A stretch of DNA of 64,000 bases from Gordionus sp. m RMFG-2023. Lineage: Eukaryota > Nematomorpha > Gordioida > Chordodea > Parachordodidae. Below are positions 18,926 through 32,985 of this stretch, in pieces (within the stretch, counting starts at the first letter, position 1; each line of letters starts with the position of its first letter). The position numbers and the translations under genes were made by a program. The stretch covers positions 33,864,730 to 33,928,729 of the forward strand of contig NC_088778.1 of assembly GCF_954871325.1 (NCBI RefSeq), in the 5' to 3' direction. The notes under the pieces are model-generated. The model ran no database searches, had not been told where the DNA came from, and saw only the letters and a program-made list of their open reading frames with translations.

Positions 18926-21894
18926 TTAAAAAATGTTTGATGCAATAAATTGAAAAATGATGCAATTTATATGTATATTTTTTTTATAGCTAGTAGAGTA
19001 TATATATGTCTATATTATATAATATAAATATATATATAAACATTACATACAAGGTGCATAAACAGGAGTTTGCTGTAAGGGAAAGGTAGGGGGGGGGGGT
19101 GATAATAAAATTTATAAAAATTATTCTAGGAGTCATTTAAGAATAACTTAAGTTCCATAAATATTTTTAAAACTAATGACTAGTGTTGCTGAAATGCTAA
19201 ATTTGATCCGATTTCCAAAAACGGTGAACTCACTATTTTATCCAGAAAAAATATGATGCATTCCTGAAGATTATGCTCTGGTACAAACAAAGGTTTGGAC
19301 ATTTATTAGCTAAATTTCAAGATTTAGGCAACATTTTTATGGCTAAAATCTTGAGTTAGCCAATACACGAATCATAAATCTATTTTTAAAAAAAATATTT
19401 TGTTCGTATATAATTGACACCTGAATTTGAAATAAATGTCTCGAAAAAGGGGGACATTGTAAAAAAAGAAGGATAAACTTTTTAATTAAGCATATAAAAA
19501 ATTTGATATATAATTAATATTGGAAATATAAATTAATGCGCAAAAAATATTCTTAAGAATTATGGCATCCAATTTTTCAAAAATGGCTAAACTCAGTAGC
19601 TTAACCAGAAAATCATTGCCCAAACCACGTGATTTGGCTAATGGGTGTTCAAGCCCTTGCCATCTATGAACAAATCCTTCCGGCTTACGTAAATATTTTT
19701 TCTGGATTAAAATGCCGTTTAAACAACACTATACTAAAAATAATTTTAAAAAAAAATTCAAAATTCTTGGGATTGAGCTGGGTTGTGCAATGATTTAGCA
19801 GTGCTTGGTGTTCCATGTATATATTAAGAAGGGCTAACACCTACCTAAACTCTGTAGAACTTCTTATAGGTAGGTAAAAGGCTGTAGTACTTCTTATAGT
19901 AATGTCGGTAAGGGGCTCGATTTGAGGCGATTTAAAAAAAAAAGGCTTACTTCAATATTTTACCCAGAAAAATATTATGCTAAGCTGAAGATTTTGATCT
20001 TATATGGTACAAAGAATTGGACACATTTTAGCGAAATCTCGGTGCTTAGGGAATATTTTTCTGGCCAAAATATTGACTAATTAATGCCTTTAGAAAAGCT
20101 TCCATTTAAAAAATCATATTTCTGAGACTTAGATCCAATCCCATTTACGCTTAAAATATGAAGGGCCAGATCGGTTAGATCGAAATCTAGACTCGGGTCA
20201 TTTAAAGTGTCGGGTTAGGATTTAAACTTTTCGAAAATAATCAGGATGGACCATGAGTTAGAAAATATCTTCTTTTTTGATTCCATGGAGTTTTTTTTTT
20301 GAGAATGCTTAAAATATGATTCAAGGATGAAAACTTGAAAAAACTCTCATAAATAAATCTTTACGATCTTTCTAGAAAATATTTGAAGATATTATTTATT
20401 TATTTTTGGAAACTAGTTAAAACGAAATGGATTAGGAAAAACGCAGTTAGTATATGTAATTTTTTATTTTACCTAACAAGTTCATAAAAAACCGGGTGCA
20501 ATGTAATTTATATATTTTCAATTAAAACAGGCGCGAATTCGGTTCTAAAATAAAAATCCGGGCCGGGTTCGAATCTAAGATAAAAATCCGGGCCGGGTTC
20601 AAGTCTAAGATAAAAATCCGGGGCCGGGCTCGATTCCCGGGCTTAAAATAAAATAAATTTGCGGTGCTTTAAAGTGTAGCATCACTTTTTAAATTTAATA
20701 TTAATATATATATTTATTTAATTTCATTTTTTATAAAAATTTAATGCGTATTATTATATAAAACTTTTAGTTAAAATAAATATTTTAAAAAAAAATAGGC
20801 AATTATATAAAAAAAAAAAACTAAATAAAAATTTAAAAAAGAACACATAAAATAAGTGCGAAAAAATTTTAGCGTTTCAAAACGCAAATATTTTTAAACC
20901 CATTCGTTTAAATTGGACAACATTTTTTTTTTCAAAAAAATTTTCGGGCTCGACCCGAATTTTTAAAAAATAGATATTATTTTATTTTTGTTTTTTATAG
21001 CTAAAAATGGCGATTTCAAATATTTGGTCGTTAAATATACGGCCTAACCCGGCCCGGCCTTGCTCGGCTCGGCTCGGCTCGGCTCGGCTCGGCTCGGATA
21101 TTTAAAAAAAAATTTCAGGCCCTGCTCGGCCCGGGTATAACGGGCCGGGCTTAGGGTCGGGTCTGCAGGTGATATATATATATTGTGTAATCATTTAATA
21201 TGCTATGCTACAAGGATAATTTTAATCCCGCGGACCCAAGGTTACTTATTAGTTTGGGGGAATTTCCTTGATACTGACTCTGTACTTCTTTTATCGAGCA
21301 TAAACAAAGACCTTCTCCGCAGATGAGATCAATAAAAACCAACAAAGATATTAGTTTATCTAGTTCATACCTAGTGTTGTTAAACGGCTCGTTGATTTTT
21401 TAAATGGCCATCTCACTACTTCATCCAAGGAAAAATTTTCCCCAAGCCCTGAAGATTTCTGCTCTTAGAAGGAATAAAGGTCTAGACATTATATTATCGA
21501 CATCTTGAAAATTAGGACACTATTTTTCTGGCTATAATATGTCAGTTTACAAAACGAGCGGTGTAACTACACTATCCTTGCCTTTTGGTCCCTATCATCG
21601 TGTTTACTTTTACTTTTGGTTAAGAAAGCTCTATAAACTAAATAAGGAAGATTGGTAAGCGCAAAGAAAGTGGCAAAAATTTTATAAATTTTAAATAATA
21701 TTTTTTTTAAAGCTCAAACCCACCCCGACCCAATTTTTATTTCATTTTTTTTTTGGGTGCAAGCCCTGCTGAAGTCAGGGTCCTGGTCTGACTATCAGGG
21801 CTCTGATACAGATATCAAACTTGAAGTGGGGCTAGTTCCCCTACTTCTACGACTATGCCTAAATTTATTTTTTTTTAAATAGGAATGATTAATT
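18926..21894. repeat. MITE-rich intergenic region
   Basis: This holds several diverged members of families whose ends read TAGTGTTG...: 19181-19370, about 19560-19725 (ends GTTTAAACAACACTA), about 19900-20090, and 21372-21574. Between 20515 and 21175 there are GGCC/GGGTTCG-rich segments related to the TAGTGATCTGCA family, including a pure GGCTC pentamer run at about 21062-21098. A G9 tract lies near 19092. No gene was seen. Confidence 0.55.
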
Positions 21895-24800
21895 TTAAAA
21901 ATAAAAGGTTTTACTCGTAGGGTTGAGTTGATGTGCTAGCGTTATTATATTGTTCATCAGCATCGAAACGTAAAAATCGGACATGGTAATGTTGGGGCCT
22001 GGCAACACACGATGACTTTCAGAAGGCGCAATATTTTTGTTATCGCATTTCAAATGTTGCCGGTTGTGAACAGATCCAATATCAGGAATAGGAATACTTT
22101 GCTTTTGATTAATCTTACTATCATGGACATTCCGATAGTTCGTAACTGAACCGTTGGCTTTGGACGAGTTTTCCTTTCTCGTGCAATTGTTATTACGCGA
22201 AGTGAGTGGCAATACATTATGGTTCGAAGGGTTTATACAGTGTTTACTAATTATGGCACAGTTTAGAATACTCATGGATGAACATGGTTGGATAGCGTCG
22301 TTTTTGGGAAATGACGATTGAGTTGAATACGAAATGTTTCGATTATTCGGGGTGATATCATTGGGTTCCGCGAAATCGAGGTCGGAATCTTCTAGCAATT
22401 TCTTACACATTATTTCGAAATTACTGTCCCCTTGATCGCATTTCAAGTCGGCGATACTGCTTCTACGAAATTGGTTAATGCAGCAAGGCTCAGACTTATA
22501 TATTTCAGATAATTTTTCGTTCATAGCACCCTCGTAGGATGAACGAGAAAGGGCAGTAACTGATGGAAAGTGCAATATGGAAGGCCATAAATCTGTATCC
22601 GGCTTAATTTTTTCATAGTCGCCAAATTTCACCCTGTCAAGACTTTCATTGGACACGTGATTGTTCGGAGATGCATCCTTTGCAAAATTTTTGTCCTTGG
22701 TGGGGGTAAAAATATCGGGGCTAGATTGAGATCTCGCCTTGGAATTGGACAAAGGGGAACGTCTACGATTTCCAATCCATTCTTCGTCAAATACCGTCTT
22801 ATTAGAGTTCACCAACGTATTATCTAGATTACGGTTAAATTTAGCAAAATGATCGTTTACCGAAGTAATTTCCTGAAAAATATATTTCGCTTCGCTGCCG
22901 TAACTGTCCTGAACCTTTAATTTACCTTTATTATTGTTATTATGACGTTGTATAATGTGCTCCGTTATCGCGACCCTATCCGAAAATAGGTGGTAGTCGT
23001 GAGATGGCTTTTGCGACTCTTTTTTATGAGCGTTTATGAAGGAATCATCGTTTTCAGAATTCTTGAACCAAATGTCGTTAGTGGTTTTGGAATGTATTCC
23101 GCGAGATTTATCGAACGCCAACTTGGAATCGCGATTATTATCGCCCGTCCCCGCTTTCTCACTCCGCAATCTAGAATAATCTCCTCGGTACTCCATGAAA
23201 GGATTCGGCATCATTAAACTTTTTGAATGTATAATATTGTGGTTAATTGATTCACGTTGACCCCTATGCGAACCATCAAGTTTCGCGTCATTACTCTCTC
23301 GAGCATTAACTATCGGGAAATTCAAATGATCTCCGCCACCATCGAAATTACCTTCATCTTTAAACTTGCCACTTATTAATTTATTGGATTTCCGGTGGAA
23401 TTCTGGATTATCGATTAAACATTTGCCAGTGATGCTATCCACCCGATTCGCGCTAGCGGGTTTACCTAATTTATTGTTTATCCTCCCAAATATAGAATGA
23501 TTGACATGCTTGATATCCGATCCGGTGATATTCGTTACGTTCTTATCGGTCTCCTTTGTTGAGTATGATGTTTTATCCTTATCGCATAACAATGTCACGT
23601 TTAATCCTTGGTTTAACGATATTTCTCTAGACTTCACGGTTTTTTTGTTTACCAGCTGAGTATTCGGGATATCGCCGGCATCATGTACAAATATGTGAGT
23701 CTGTATTATCCGATCAAAATTGCTCTCGTTTGATTGGTTAGCGAGTTTACTAGTCTTGACGGCGTCCGAGTACGTTTTAACATGCGATTCAAGTTCCGAA
23801 AAAACGGTATCAACAAATTCCTTCTTCCCAGGTTCAATCTTTTGTTCTGTTGATTTGTTATTATCGCCAGTTAAACACCGAGTCCCCGCGTTAGCGTAGC
23901 ATTGCCGATGTTGACAATCATGGCGCATAGATATAGGCTCAAACATCTGATCGTTATTTCTGGACTGCCTCTTGCATATGAGCTTTAATTCAATAAATGT
24001 AAATATTATATTGTAAACACGGAAAACATTTCTGCACAAAAATTGTGCTGCAAGACAATCCTCTAATCATTCCATTTTTTTCCATCTCAACCAATCACCT
24101 TCCATTATAATATTAGATTGCTTATTTAAGGGTTTTTTTCTAAAAATGATATATTTTACTTTTTCAATACAGTTTCAAATAAACTGAACATCATCCATGG
24201 CTACACACTAACCCCCTTAAGGTAGCAAATAGAATTAGGGGAGACTGGTCCGCTAAAAGAGGGATTAACCTGCCTCCTTCTCTCCCCCATGAGCTGAATT
24301 TATAGTAATCGCAAAAAAAATTTGCCAAAATCGCTTACGAAATATACGCATCACTTGAGTGATATCGCGTTGTTTAGCGGTTACTATAAACACGGTATAA
24401 AATTTTCATTACAACGTCTGTATTAACTTGCATTTCCGTGAATAATAAGAAATAATTAGATATAATTTAAATGAAGAAAATGTATATATTTATATATAAC
24501 TTTGTGGCCATTGTAATCGACGTATTTAACGCGGCATAGTTCGCTTCCGCTAAGCTCATCGCTGAACTCTATGAAGGCAAAGCCTAAAAAAATTTGTAAG
24601 ATTACGGAAAAATGTATAAATCATTCAAAAGTAATGACATATTGAAGATCGGCGCGGCCCGGACAGGGCAAAAAAACGGGTTGGGTTGGACGCGCGAGAT
24701 ATTTTCAAGGATCGGACGGAGTCGGATATTCGCCGATTTTTTTTAAAGCGACAAAATTATCCGATTATTGGAAAAATTTGCCCTGGAGAATTGGCCCCGA

Positions 24801-26942
24801 AAAACTGACCCATTTGTAAATAATTTTAAAGGCAAATTGAAAAATACAAGAAGTGAATGAATGAAGAAACGGTCTTTTTATATGTTTGCTAATTGATATA
24901 ATTTAAAATTTATTTTTTTTTAAAAAAAATGGCCGAAATAACTGGGCCCCACTTGCTATAAGGTTCGTAGTTTTTCCAAGCCCGGATTTTAAAAATTTTA
25001 ACCGTTTCTCAGGTCTCTCAGGTTTTTGGGGCAGACATGCAAGATCTTTGCTAAAAAATAATCGATGGCTCAGAAAAATCGGTAAGTTTGGAAATCCTAT
25101 CTCTAAACTCCTCATCATTGTTTTTTTCCAATAATATTTTATTGTATTTTGTAGTGTTGTTAATTGTAACTAGTAACTCTTATAACTAATTATGTTTCAA
25201 AAGTAACTGTTAAGAACACTAGCATTTTGATATCTTTACTATATAGACTTTTTATGCCAAATTCGCGGTATAGAACGCCCATTGTGTCCCAATTTAATTT
25301 TACCCGCTCTGATTTAGCAGCTCACCTTTTGAATGAACATACAGGTGGGTTTCGAATCCGACAAGCCGACATTTTGTCCTATCTTCGTCTGTTAACGTAT
25401 CTTCGTATACGTTTCATTTTTGCGGATGGTTATATTAACCGAATACCGAGGCGCAATCCGGAATTCTCCTCACAATAACCGATTAGACATAATTAATTTT
25501 TATATCGAAAATAAGTCCGGTTTTTCTCGAATTTATTTAAATCATAGTTTTACAATTTATTTTTTTTTACAGTGGATGTAAACCGAGCCATTTTTGATAC
25601 GTCCTACTATACAAACAAATAAATAATATTGGCGCCTTTTTCTCTATCAATTTTATTTCAAAATTGATTACCCCGACCCAATTAGGTCTTGGAGATGGAA
25701 CGATATATATCTCATTGCAAAAGAATTGTCGATATACATTATTCCGAAACATAGGTTATATATAATTATTAAACAGTTACATTAATGTCTCCATTTAATA
25801 TAAATTATTTAAAATTCGCACGATTAGACAGCTGATTGATTTTTAAAATCTGTTTTATGAGATCAATTTTTTCTAAAAATAATATTAATTTTATCTTTAA
25901 TACATGATAATAACCTTGGTTTTAATAAAGAAAAATTGATTCTCATAAACCGATTTAAAAATCGATCAGCTGTTAAATAGTGTCGGATCGGATCCCACTT
26001 TGAATGCGGCCTTACATGAGATTTATCGCTTCAAAAACATTGGGTGGGTGGGGGGGGGGGGAGTGGCATATAAATCAAAATCTCGCAACCCATCAATGGG
26101 ATTTTGATGGCGTGAAATTTCGAAAATTCATAGATCACTTTCACAAGTTATATCCTCCCGCCCTAAAAAAAAAGAGGACCGGTCCTAATTTTGCGGATAA
26201 TTTAGCTAGGACACCGTTTTACCGCTCGCTTATACTTACCCCACCATCCACGAGAAAAATATTAAAATATTCATTTTTATATTAAATTTAAAAATTGGAA
26301 TAAATGTCGCATAAAAAAAAAATTAATTGTTACCACGTGATTTTTTCTTCTCGTAGTTGTACATTATCGACACGCTATTGATCTTATCAAATTAAAAAAA
26401 TAATAAATTATAAAAATAAATATTTTATACAATATCAAATTCTCCTTCTCTTCTCTTCTCTTCTCTTCTCTTCTCTTCTCTTCTCTTCTCTTCTCTTCTC
26501 TTCTCTTCTCTTATCTTCTCTTCTCTTCTCTTCTCTTCTCTTCTCTTCTCTTCTCTTCTCTTCTCTTCTCTTCTCTTCTCTTCTCTTCTCTTCTCTTCTC
26601 TTCTCTTCTCTTCTCTTCTCTTCTCTTCTCTTCTCTTCTCTTCTCTTCTCTTCTCTTCTCTTCTCTTCTCTTCTATTCTATTCTATTCTATTCTCTTCTC
26701 TTCTCTTAGAGCCTTCATGAAATGATGACAGTTTAGTAGCGTTGTTAAACGGCCCGGGTTGAGCCGATTTTTAAAAGTGGCTAACCAAAAATATCACGCA
26801 AGTCTATAGATTTTGCTCATAGGTGACGCATATGATTGAACATCTATTGAACAAATCTCGACACTTAGGCAATATTTTCCTAGCTAAAATGTTGAGTTAG
26901 CCGTTTTTAAAAATAGGCTCATATCGAGCGTTTAACAACACT

Positions 26943-27034
<92 letters not shown>

Positions 27035-27196
27035 TTAAAAGATTTTATGATTTAAACGGAAGGAAGAAGAAACGCATATTTTAAAAAAAATAAATAGTTA
27101 AGATACTTTTCCGTATTTGAGGAAAAATTGTTCGAGCGCCTTTTCATCGCAATCTTGAGGTAACCCTCCGATAAAAATCTTTTTAGGTTTAATCAT
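21895..27196 (-). CDS. RRM protein (hnRNP/DAZ-like) with long polar C-terminal exon
   Basis: Assembled from exons. 27196-27107 begins MIKPKKIFIGGLPQDC and ends LKYGK; KIFIGGL is an RNP2 motif. 24583-24501, after a TTTTTTTAG acceptor, encodes GFAFIEF, an RNP1 motif, and ends YNGHK. 23982-21895 continues LICKRQSRNNDQMFEP in matching phase, then about 680 residues rich in Ser, Asn, Asp and Lys with no fold recognised. One short exon between RNP2 and RNP1 (phase 0 in, phase 1 out, about 12-16 residues) was not found. The RRM reads like the second RRM of hnRNP A/B proteins (RGFAF..., INGH...). The terminal exon's open frame begins without ATG (first ATG is at NNDQM), which supports splicing to upstream exons. 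Role: RNA binding, probably in nuclear or germline mRNA control; that is inference. The large exon could belong to another gene. Confidence 0.6.
26443..26707 (+). repeat. (TTCTC)n microsatellite
   Basis: About 265 bp of pentamer repeat, nearly perfect, with a TTATC variant near 26511 and a short TTCTA block near 26672-26691. Confidence 0.97.
26737..26942. mobile_element. TAGYGTTGTTAAACG-type hAT-like MITE
   Basis: About 205 bp with inverted ends (TAGCGTTGTTAAACGGCCC and ATCGAGCGTTTAACAACACT). The interior matches copies at 48767-48972 and 21372-21574 (e.g. the GTTGAGTTAGC segment). An exact TSD is not visible because the right side abuts a microsatellite. Confidence 0.7.
26940..27035 (+). 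repeat. (TTTC)n microsatellite
   Basis: About 95 bp of uninterrupted CTTT repeat, starting at the end of the neighbouring MITE. Confidence 0.97.
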
Positions 27197-27240
27197 AAAT
27201 CTAACGAAAAATCAGATAAAATGATACAAGCAATATTTTG

Positions 27241-27575
27241 AGCAATATATGTAAATTGGTTGTACTTTTGTTGAAGCTGGGTTCGGTTCTTGGGAAGTTA
27301 TAAAGGGGTTTCTGGTTAGAAACGTCAGATCTGCATTGGTTCTACTAGGATTCCACAATATCGATTAATTAGAATCGATATAAAACTATATATTGGACAT
27401 GTTAAATATAAATTGGCTGTAATTTTGTTGAAGCTGGGTTCGGTTCTTGGGAAGTTTTAAAGAAGTTCTGGTTAGAAACGTTAGATCTTCCTTGCCTTGG
27501 TTCTCCTAGGATTCCACAGTATTGATTAATTAGAATCGATACAAAACTATATACTGGACATTTAATTAAATCAAA
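27241..27575. repeat. Tandem duplication, unit ~165 bp
   Basis: The block TTGTTGAAGCTGGGTTCGGT, then TAGAAACGT, GGATTCCACA and GATTAATTAGAATCGAT, occurs at about 27241-27400 and again at 27401-27575 with a few differences. Each copy ends in the near-palindrome TCGATTAATTAGAATCGAT and a TATATTGGACAT tail. Confidence 0.8.
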
Positions 27576-27772
27576 AAAAATAAGAGGCATAGTCAAATAT
27601 CGAATTAATATGCCCAAAATAAGGTTTCAAAAAAAATTGCGATACTAAGGATAGAAGGCCAACACTGTTACGGTTTTAACCACTTAATAATATTTTAATA
27701 ACATCTGATCCAATCGCACTTTTAACTTAGGTGTCATTAAATTATATTTTTTATCCTAATATTATTATTCTA

Positions 27773-28021
<249 letters not shown>

Positions 28022-31000
28022 TAATCAACTCATCTCATACACGCAATTCTTATAGGTAGCTTCAGCCATTCAATAATTCTAATGTCCAATGTTTTAAGGA
28101 TTCGAGCATAAAGGCACTTCCTTTTCCTTTTAGTCCAGGTCTGGAAAATAATATAAAACAGCTGACTCTCTAACTTACCTTTCATTTTAAGTGACATTGA
28201 TTTTTTACATCGAAATCTTGCCACTATTTATATCTAGATTTCATAGCTGCTGTGCTTTTATTTTCTAATACTCTTTGGATTTTATTTAAACTTAATCTAT
28301 CCATTTAATTTAATTCATCCACGTCAACTGATTTCATCATTAAATGATTGACCAAATATGCCCTCGTATCTTATTTCCTCTAACTCAATCAACAACTCTC
28401 AATACATTCCAACCAATCAAACCATCCTTTGCCTAGTAATGGTGTATCAATATTTTCATTTGTAAAATTATAAAGAAATTTCACTATCATTTCTTAAATC
28501 ACTCCTTACTATTTAATCGCGATAAACATGAGCGGAAAACGCAATTTCGGTTAAAATTATTTAACTTTCAGATCAAACAATATAACGCTTTTTTAAAATA
28601 ATAAATTTTTTGAGCCTACATTTCTTTATTTTATCCTTCCTGGAATTTTAATATAATCAGCACGTCAATTTTTTTTTTTTAAAGCCAGTGACAAGAATAT
28701 AAAAATTACACCTTTAAGAACAATTTGAGATCTTTCATGCTAAATATTAAAAAGTAAAGTATCATTTTATAGTAAGCGCGATATCGCAATCGAAGGGAGT
28801 GTCATTGAGTTTCTAGGGAAACTTAGATAGTTGCCTTTGAATAATGCGATTTTGAATGCTATAAATTATTCAGTTATGCTGTTTGCTTAACCTTCTTCGA
28901 GGTCTAACTCCTATGGCTTTGATTCTTCATATAAGTGATAGATAAAATCTCCCAAAACTGAGGGTTACACTGCATCATTTATAAGTAAATGCGTTATCTT
29001 CAAGCGTGGGCGTTAAGAGGATTCAGTTTCTAAAAACTTAATTTAATAATAAAGCCAGAATAGAGATTAGCTATTATTTTTATAATCGTATCGCATATGT
29101 TTTTATCAACGCATCGCAACATATGTTTTTCAAATATTATTATAGCGTTTATCATCATAGCACTCCGTATTTATAAAATTATACCTATTTTAGTGGATTT
29201 ATTCTGTTATAACGCAACGCTCGAAGATAACACGTTTAGTATAAAGGAGGCCTTAGACGATCGCTTATCATATATGGCGAGATTAACGGATTCAAGTCGG
29301 GCTTAGCGATCGTTACAGGCGATTAATGAAAAACGCCGAACTTTAAATGGAGTATTTAAATGTCCTCTAAGATAAAGATCATTCTAATCAATCTAGCAGA
29401 AGTGATAAGTTCAGAAGATTTTTAAAATTATTTCAAGTTATATGAATTATATATGATTAACTTTATAAAGTTTAAGGATCTTGTTAATATAGGGTGGAGG
29501 GGGGGGGGAGGGTTTGTGTAAAAAGGTAATATAATACTATTAAAAAAAATAGTAAAATTGAAAAGTATTTTATGCTTACATGTTTTTTTTATAGGGAATA
29601 TTAATTTATTAATCAAAATAAAAATTCGATTCTAAAGAATTATATTTTAAAGTTCTTAGAATAATTCCAATATGTTAGATGAACATTTTGGTAAAACTTA
29701 GAAATTTACCAATCTGAATTTCAAACTTAAAAATTTGCTCAAATTAAAAAAAATTTATTTGTGACCTATACTTTTTAATATATAGTTGTTAATGTTAGAC
29801 ATGTAAACTATTAGTGTATTTTAAGTTATAACATCGAGTTAAAATAATAATATAATAGAGTTGTTAAAGGAAGACGAAAAAAATCTACCATCCAGATTTT
29901 GGCAAATTGTTTGGATCGTCGATCCTTTAAACAGATGATCGATCTTTCGATACTTTTCAAAAATTATTTTCTTACTTATTCATTAGAAAAATAGAATAAT
30001 TTTCATATATTAAATATCACTACAAAGTTTAAGGCTTACCGGAATTTTCATAAATTTTAATTTCCGCCATTTTTTTTGATAAACTTTATTTCTAAAGCAA
30101 AATCTAATGAAAACAAAACCGTATACAACGCGATTCAACAAAAAAAAATGTTCCATTAGAAAAATACGTGCCTAAAATGGAATCTTTCCCATGATTTGCC
30201 TATCGTAGTAAGAAATATCCGGAGTTCGAACGGTGGAAAATGTTAATCACTATAAATGGTGTTTAATATCAATTAACTAAGCAATTTCCGGTGGGAAATT
30301 AGTACATTTGTTATGTCGCCTAACCTTAGCCAATACCAATAAAGCCTAGCCAAGCTTTTAGCCTAAAAATTAGGCTGAAACCTCTAAGTTGAACCTTAAC
30401 TTAGATATTGGAAACTAAATCTTTAGGATAAAAACTTGACAGAATCATTTTGGAATTGGTCAAAGTTAGGTGATTTAACAACACTAGAAATTAAAGTGGT
30501 CATTTCATTAGTTAATCAATGGAGGCTTGAACACAAAACATTAAACTTAATTTAAAATATATTAACATAGTATTCTGGGTTATCAAAAAAAGATGCTGTT
30601 TTAAAGGGCGAATACTATTATGAGATGCATTATAATCTCGAGAGAACTGATTATTATTACTTCATTTTTTTTAATCGAGAAATTTTGTGTTTTGAAGAAT
30701 ATAATTACAAATTAATTATAGGTTATCACAATCAGTATCGATATTCTTAACTTGAAAATTAAAAAAATATTTTATATATTGGGAATTCCTGATCCTTCCT
30801 CTTCCCACTTGTAGTTACTTCGATGAATCTTTCAATCTTTTTCCTTTACACAAATTCTACAGTAATTTTCGTGTGTTTAAGTTATCCTTATCCTAATTAT
30901 ATGCTTATATAAAAAAAATTACAATAGAAATAATTCATAAGATCTACTAAAGATGGTCAACAGACTGGGTTATAAATATATTTTTTTAAAACTTAGTAAA

Positions 31001-32977
31001 TGTACTTAAAGGCAAGATTTGTCATTGTAGGATGCTCATAAAAAAAAGGTTAAATTAGAATTTTATTTTGTTAAAATATTTTTAGATGGACAAAAATAAT
31101 AAAAATTTATTTTAGAAAGTTTTAAGCATAAAAACCTCCGTGTAATTCTCTTCTGACATCTCTAAAGATAAAAAAAATATTATGGCACAATCTTCAACAA
31201 CATGCAACCAGAAACATGATTTATAAATTGTGTAATTTCTATTAATTAAAAAGATAAAGGGTTCTCTTACATAAAATAAAATGCATGCAACCTTGCATAA
31301 AATAGGAAGCTCATATATCTAATAATTACCGAGTTCCATAGCCAAAAAGCCTAATGCAGCATAAAACACTTCGATTTTATAGCTTAGATAAAGTAAACCT
31401 AATATTACACTGTGGTAAATTGTTACGATTAGAATATTTCCATCTGACATGCTATCACTATACTTATCTCTCTAAACACTATTGATAAAAGTATTTTTTT
31501 ATCAATAATTATTTATTTCTTTTTACGATTGTAATATTTAAATGACCTGAGAGATTTGCCTTCATATATTTTTCAGGGGTACCGCAGGTTAAACAGAAGA
31601 CGCCTATGGATATGGAATAATAAAAAAAAATTTTTAGGAGTAGCAGTGAAATCTATGTGACCACGAAAAATGTGCAGATAAATAAAAGATCTAATTTTTT
31701 TAAAAAATAGTGAGATTTTAGTAATAAAATACCTATAAAAAACAATGTTCCTAAATATAACATTTTTTGTTTGTATACATGCCTTTTCATATAATATTGG
31801 TGGATTAAAGTAAAAATTTGTTAAAGTCACATATTTAAAAAATATTACTTGATGCATTAACACTGTGTGAAATGTCAATTAAATGTCTAATATCCTGTGG
31901 TATTAATTGATTTGTAAATCTTTTGTTATAATTATGTCCGATACTGTAGCATACTTGTCACTTAAAACTAGAAACATATGTGTATCAATTAATCCTTAAT
32001 GTTATTTTCAGTTCTTTTATAAGTTGTAGTGTTTACATGACCTGAAGATGAGTGAGATTCGTTTTCATATATTTTTAAAAAGTTACAGGGGGCTCAATGC
32101 TCCTAAGGGCATAGTTTAAAAAAAATGTTTTATAGGTGTTAGGTCTAAATCTAAGTATGATCCCTCTAATTTTTTTGAAAATATTGATAGATTTAAGTAA
32201 TTGAACTGCTATCATGTGTATTTAACACATTTTCAAATATATTTTTATAGTGTCAATGTGTTTTTCCTTAAAACTTTAAATTAATATATTGGGCAAGATT
32301 TTTTATAATCTGATTTTGGAAATGTATTCCAGCTGGTTTAAAATATCTACCCTTTTAATTTTAGACAATTTTGTCATTAATTCTTGAATCATATATAATT
32401 TATATATATATATATAAATTTATTGTTCATGAATTTTTATTTTAAAAAATTACAGAGTAGGTTTTTAAAACAGGCAACTATCTTTTGTCATTATTTTTTG
32501 TTTCAATCTTAGGTCTAGAATTGGAGTGCTCTGCTCATACAAAAATTTTTGAGTTTGAAGTGGATAATAACTTATCTATTCCCCAAAATATATATAAATA
32601 AAAACTAGATTAAAAAATATTAAATTTTGACAAAGTTATAGCTTTGTCAACATTGATTCAATAAGGTTTTCTTATATTGAATTTTAAAGTTTAATGTTGA
32701 TTTTCTCATTTTAAACATTTGCGCAAGTGGAGCCACTCCAATTCTAGGCTGACACAATATTAAAAAATTATGATAAGACAAATTTCGATTATAAATATTT
32801 ATGTTTAAAAAAACATCTCCAAAATTAATAAAAAATAAAGATGAAATATGGTGTAAGAGAGGAAGAAAAAGTAGGTCTAGACTTGATTTCTTTGGAGAGA
32901 AAAATGCCCTTAATTGAAAAAATAACATGATAAAAATGGGTTAAATTTGAAAAAGTAACATATTGATGTTAACATGT
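28022..32977. other. Long AT-rich region without a supported gene
   Basis: Open frames are short. The stretch 29200-29306 (ending KEALDDRLSYMARLTDSSRA) has coding-like composition after a possible acceptor (ATTTTAG near 29192), but has no partner exons or family. A segment with TGACCTGA...CATATATTTTT is repeated at 31551 and 32038. CTAGAATTGGAGTG at 32514 recurs inverted near 32735-32748. Nothing else could be named. Confidence 0.4.
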
Positions 32978-32985
32978 ATATAAAT

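Larger units (their letters stand above)
24602..27100. other. Intron region of the RRM gene: MITEs and simple repeats
   Basis: GGCC-rich MITE-like DNA lies at about 24650-25100. A 150-bp near-palindrome at 25826-25976 has ends ACAGCTGATTGATTTTTAAA and TTTAAAAATCGATCAGCTGT. G-runs lie near 26042-26060. Two microsatellites and one TAGCGTTG MITE follow (listed separately). Short open frames at 25227-25478 and 26004-26285 show no recognisable protein. Confidence 0.5.

Noticed and set aside
28030-28224. Short two-exon basic protein on the minus strand
   Set aside because: A fine GTAAGT donor and CCAG acceptor exist, but joining them gives an immediate stop in the matching phase.
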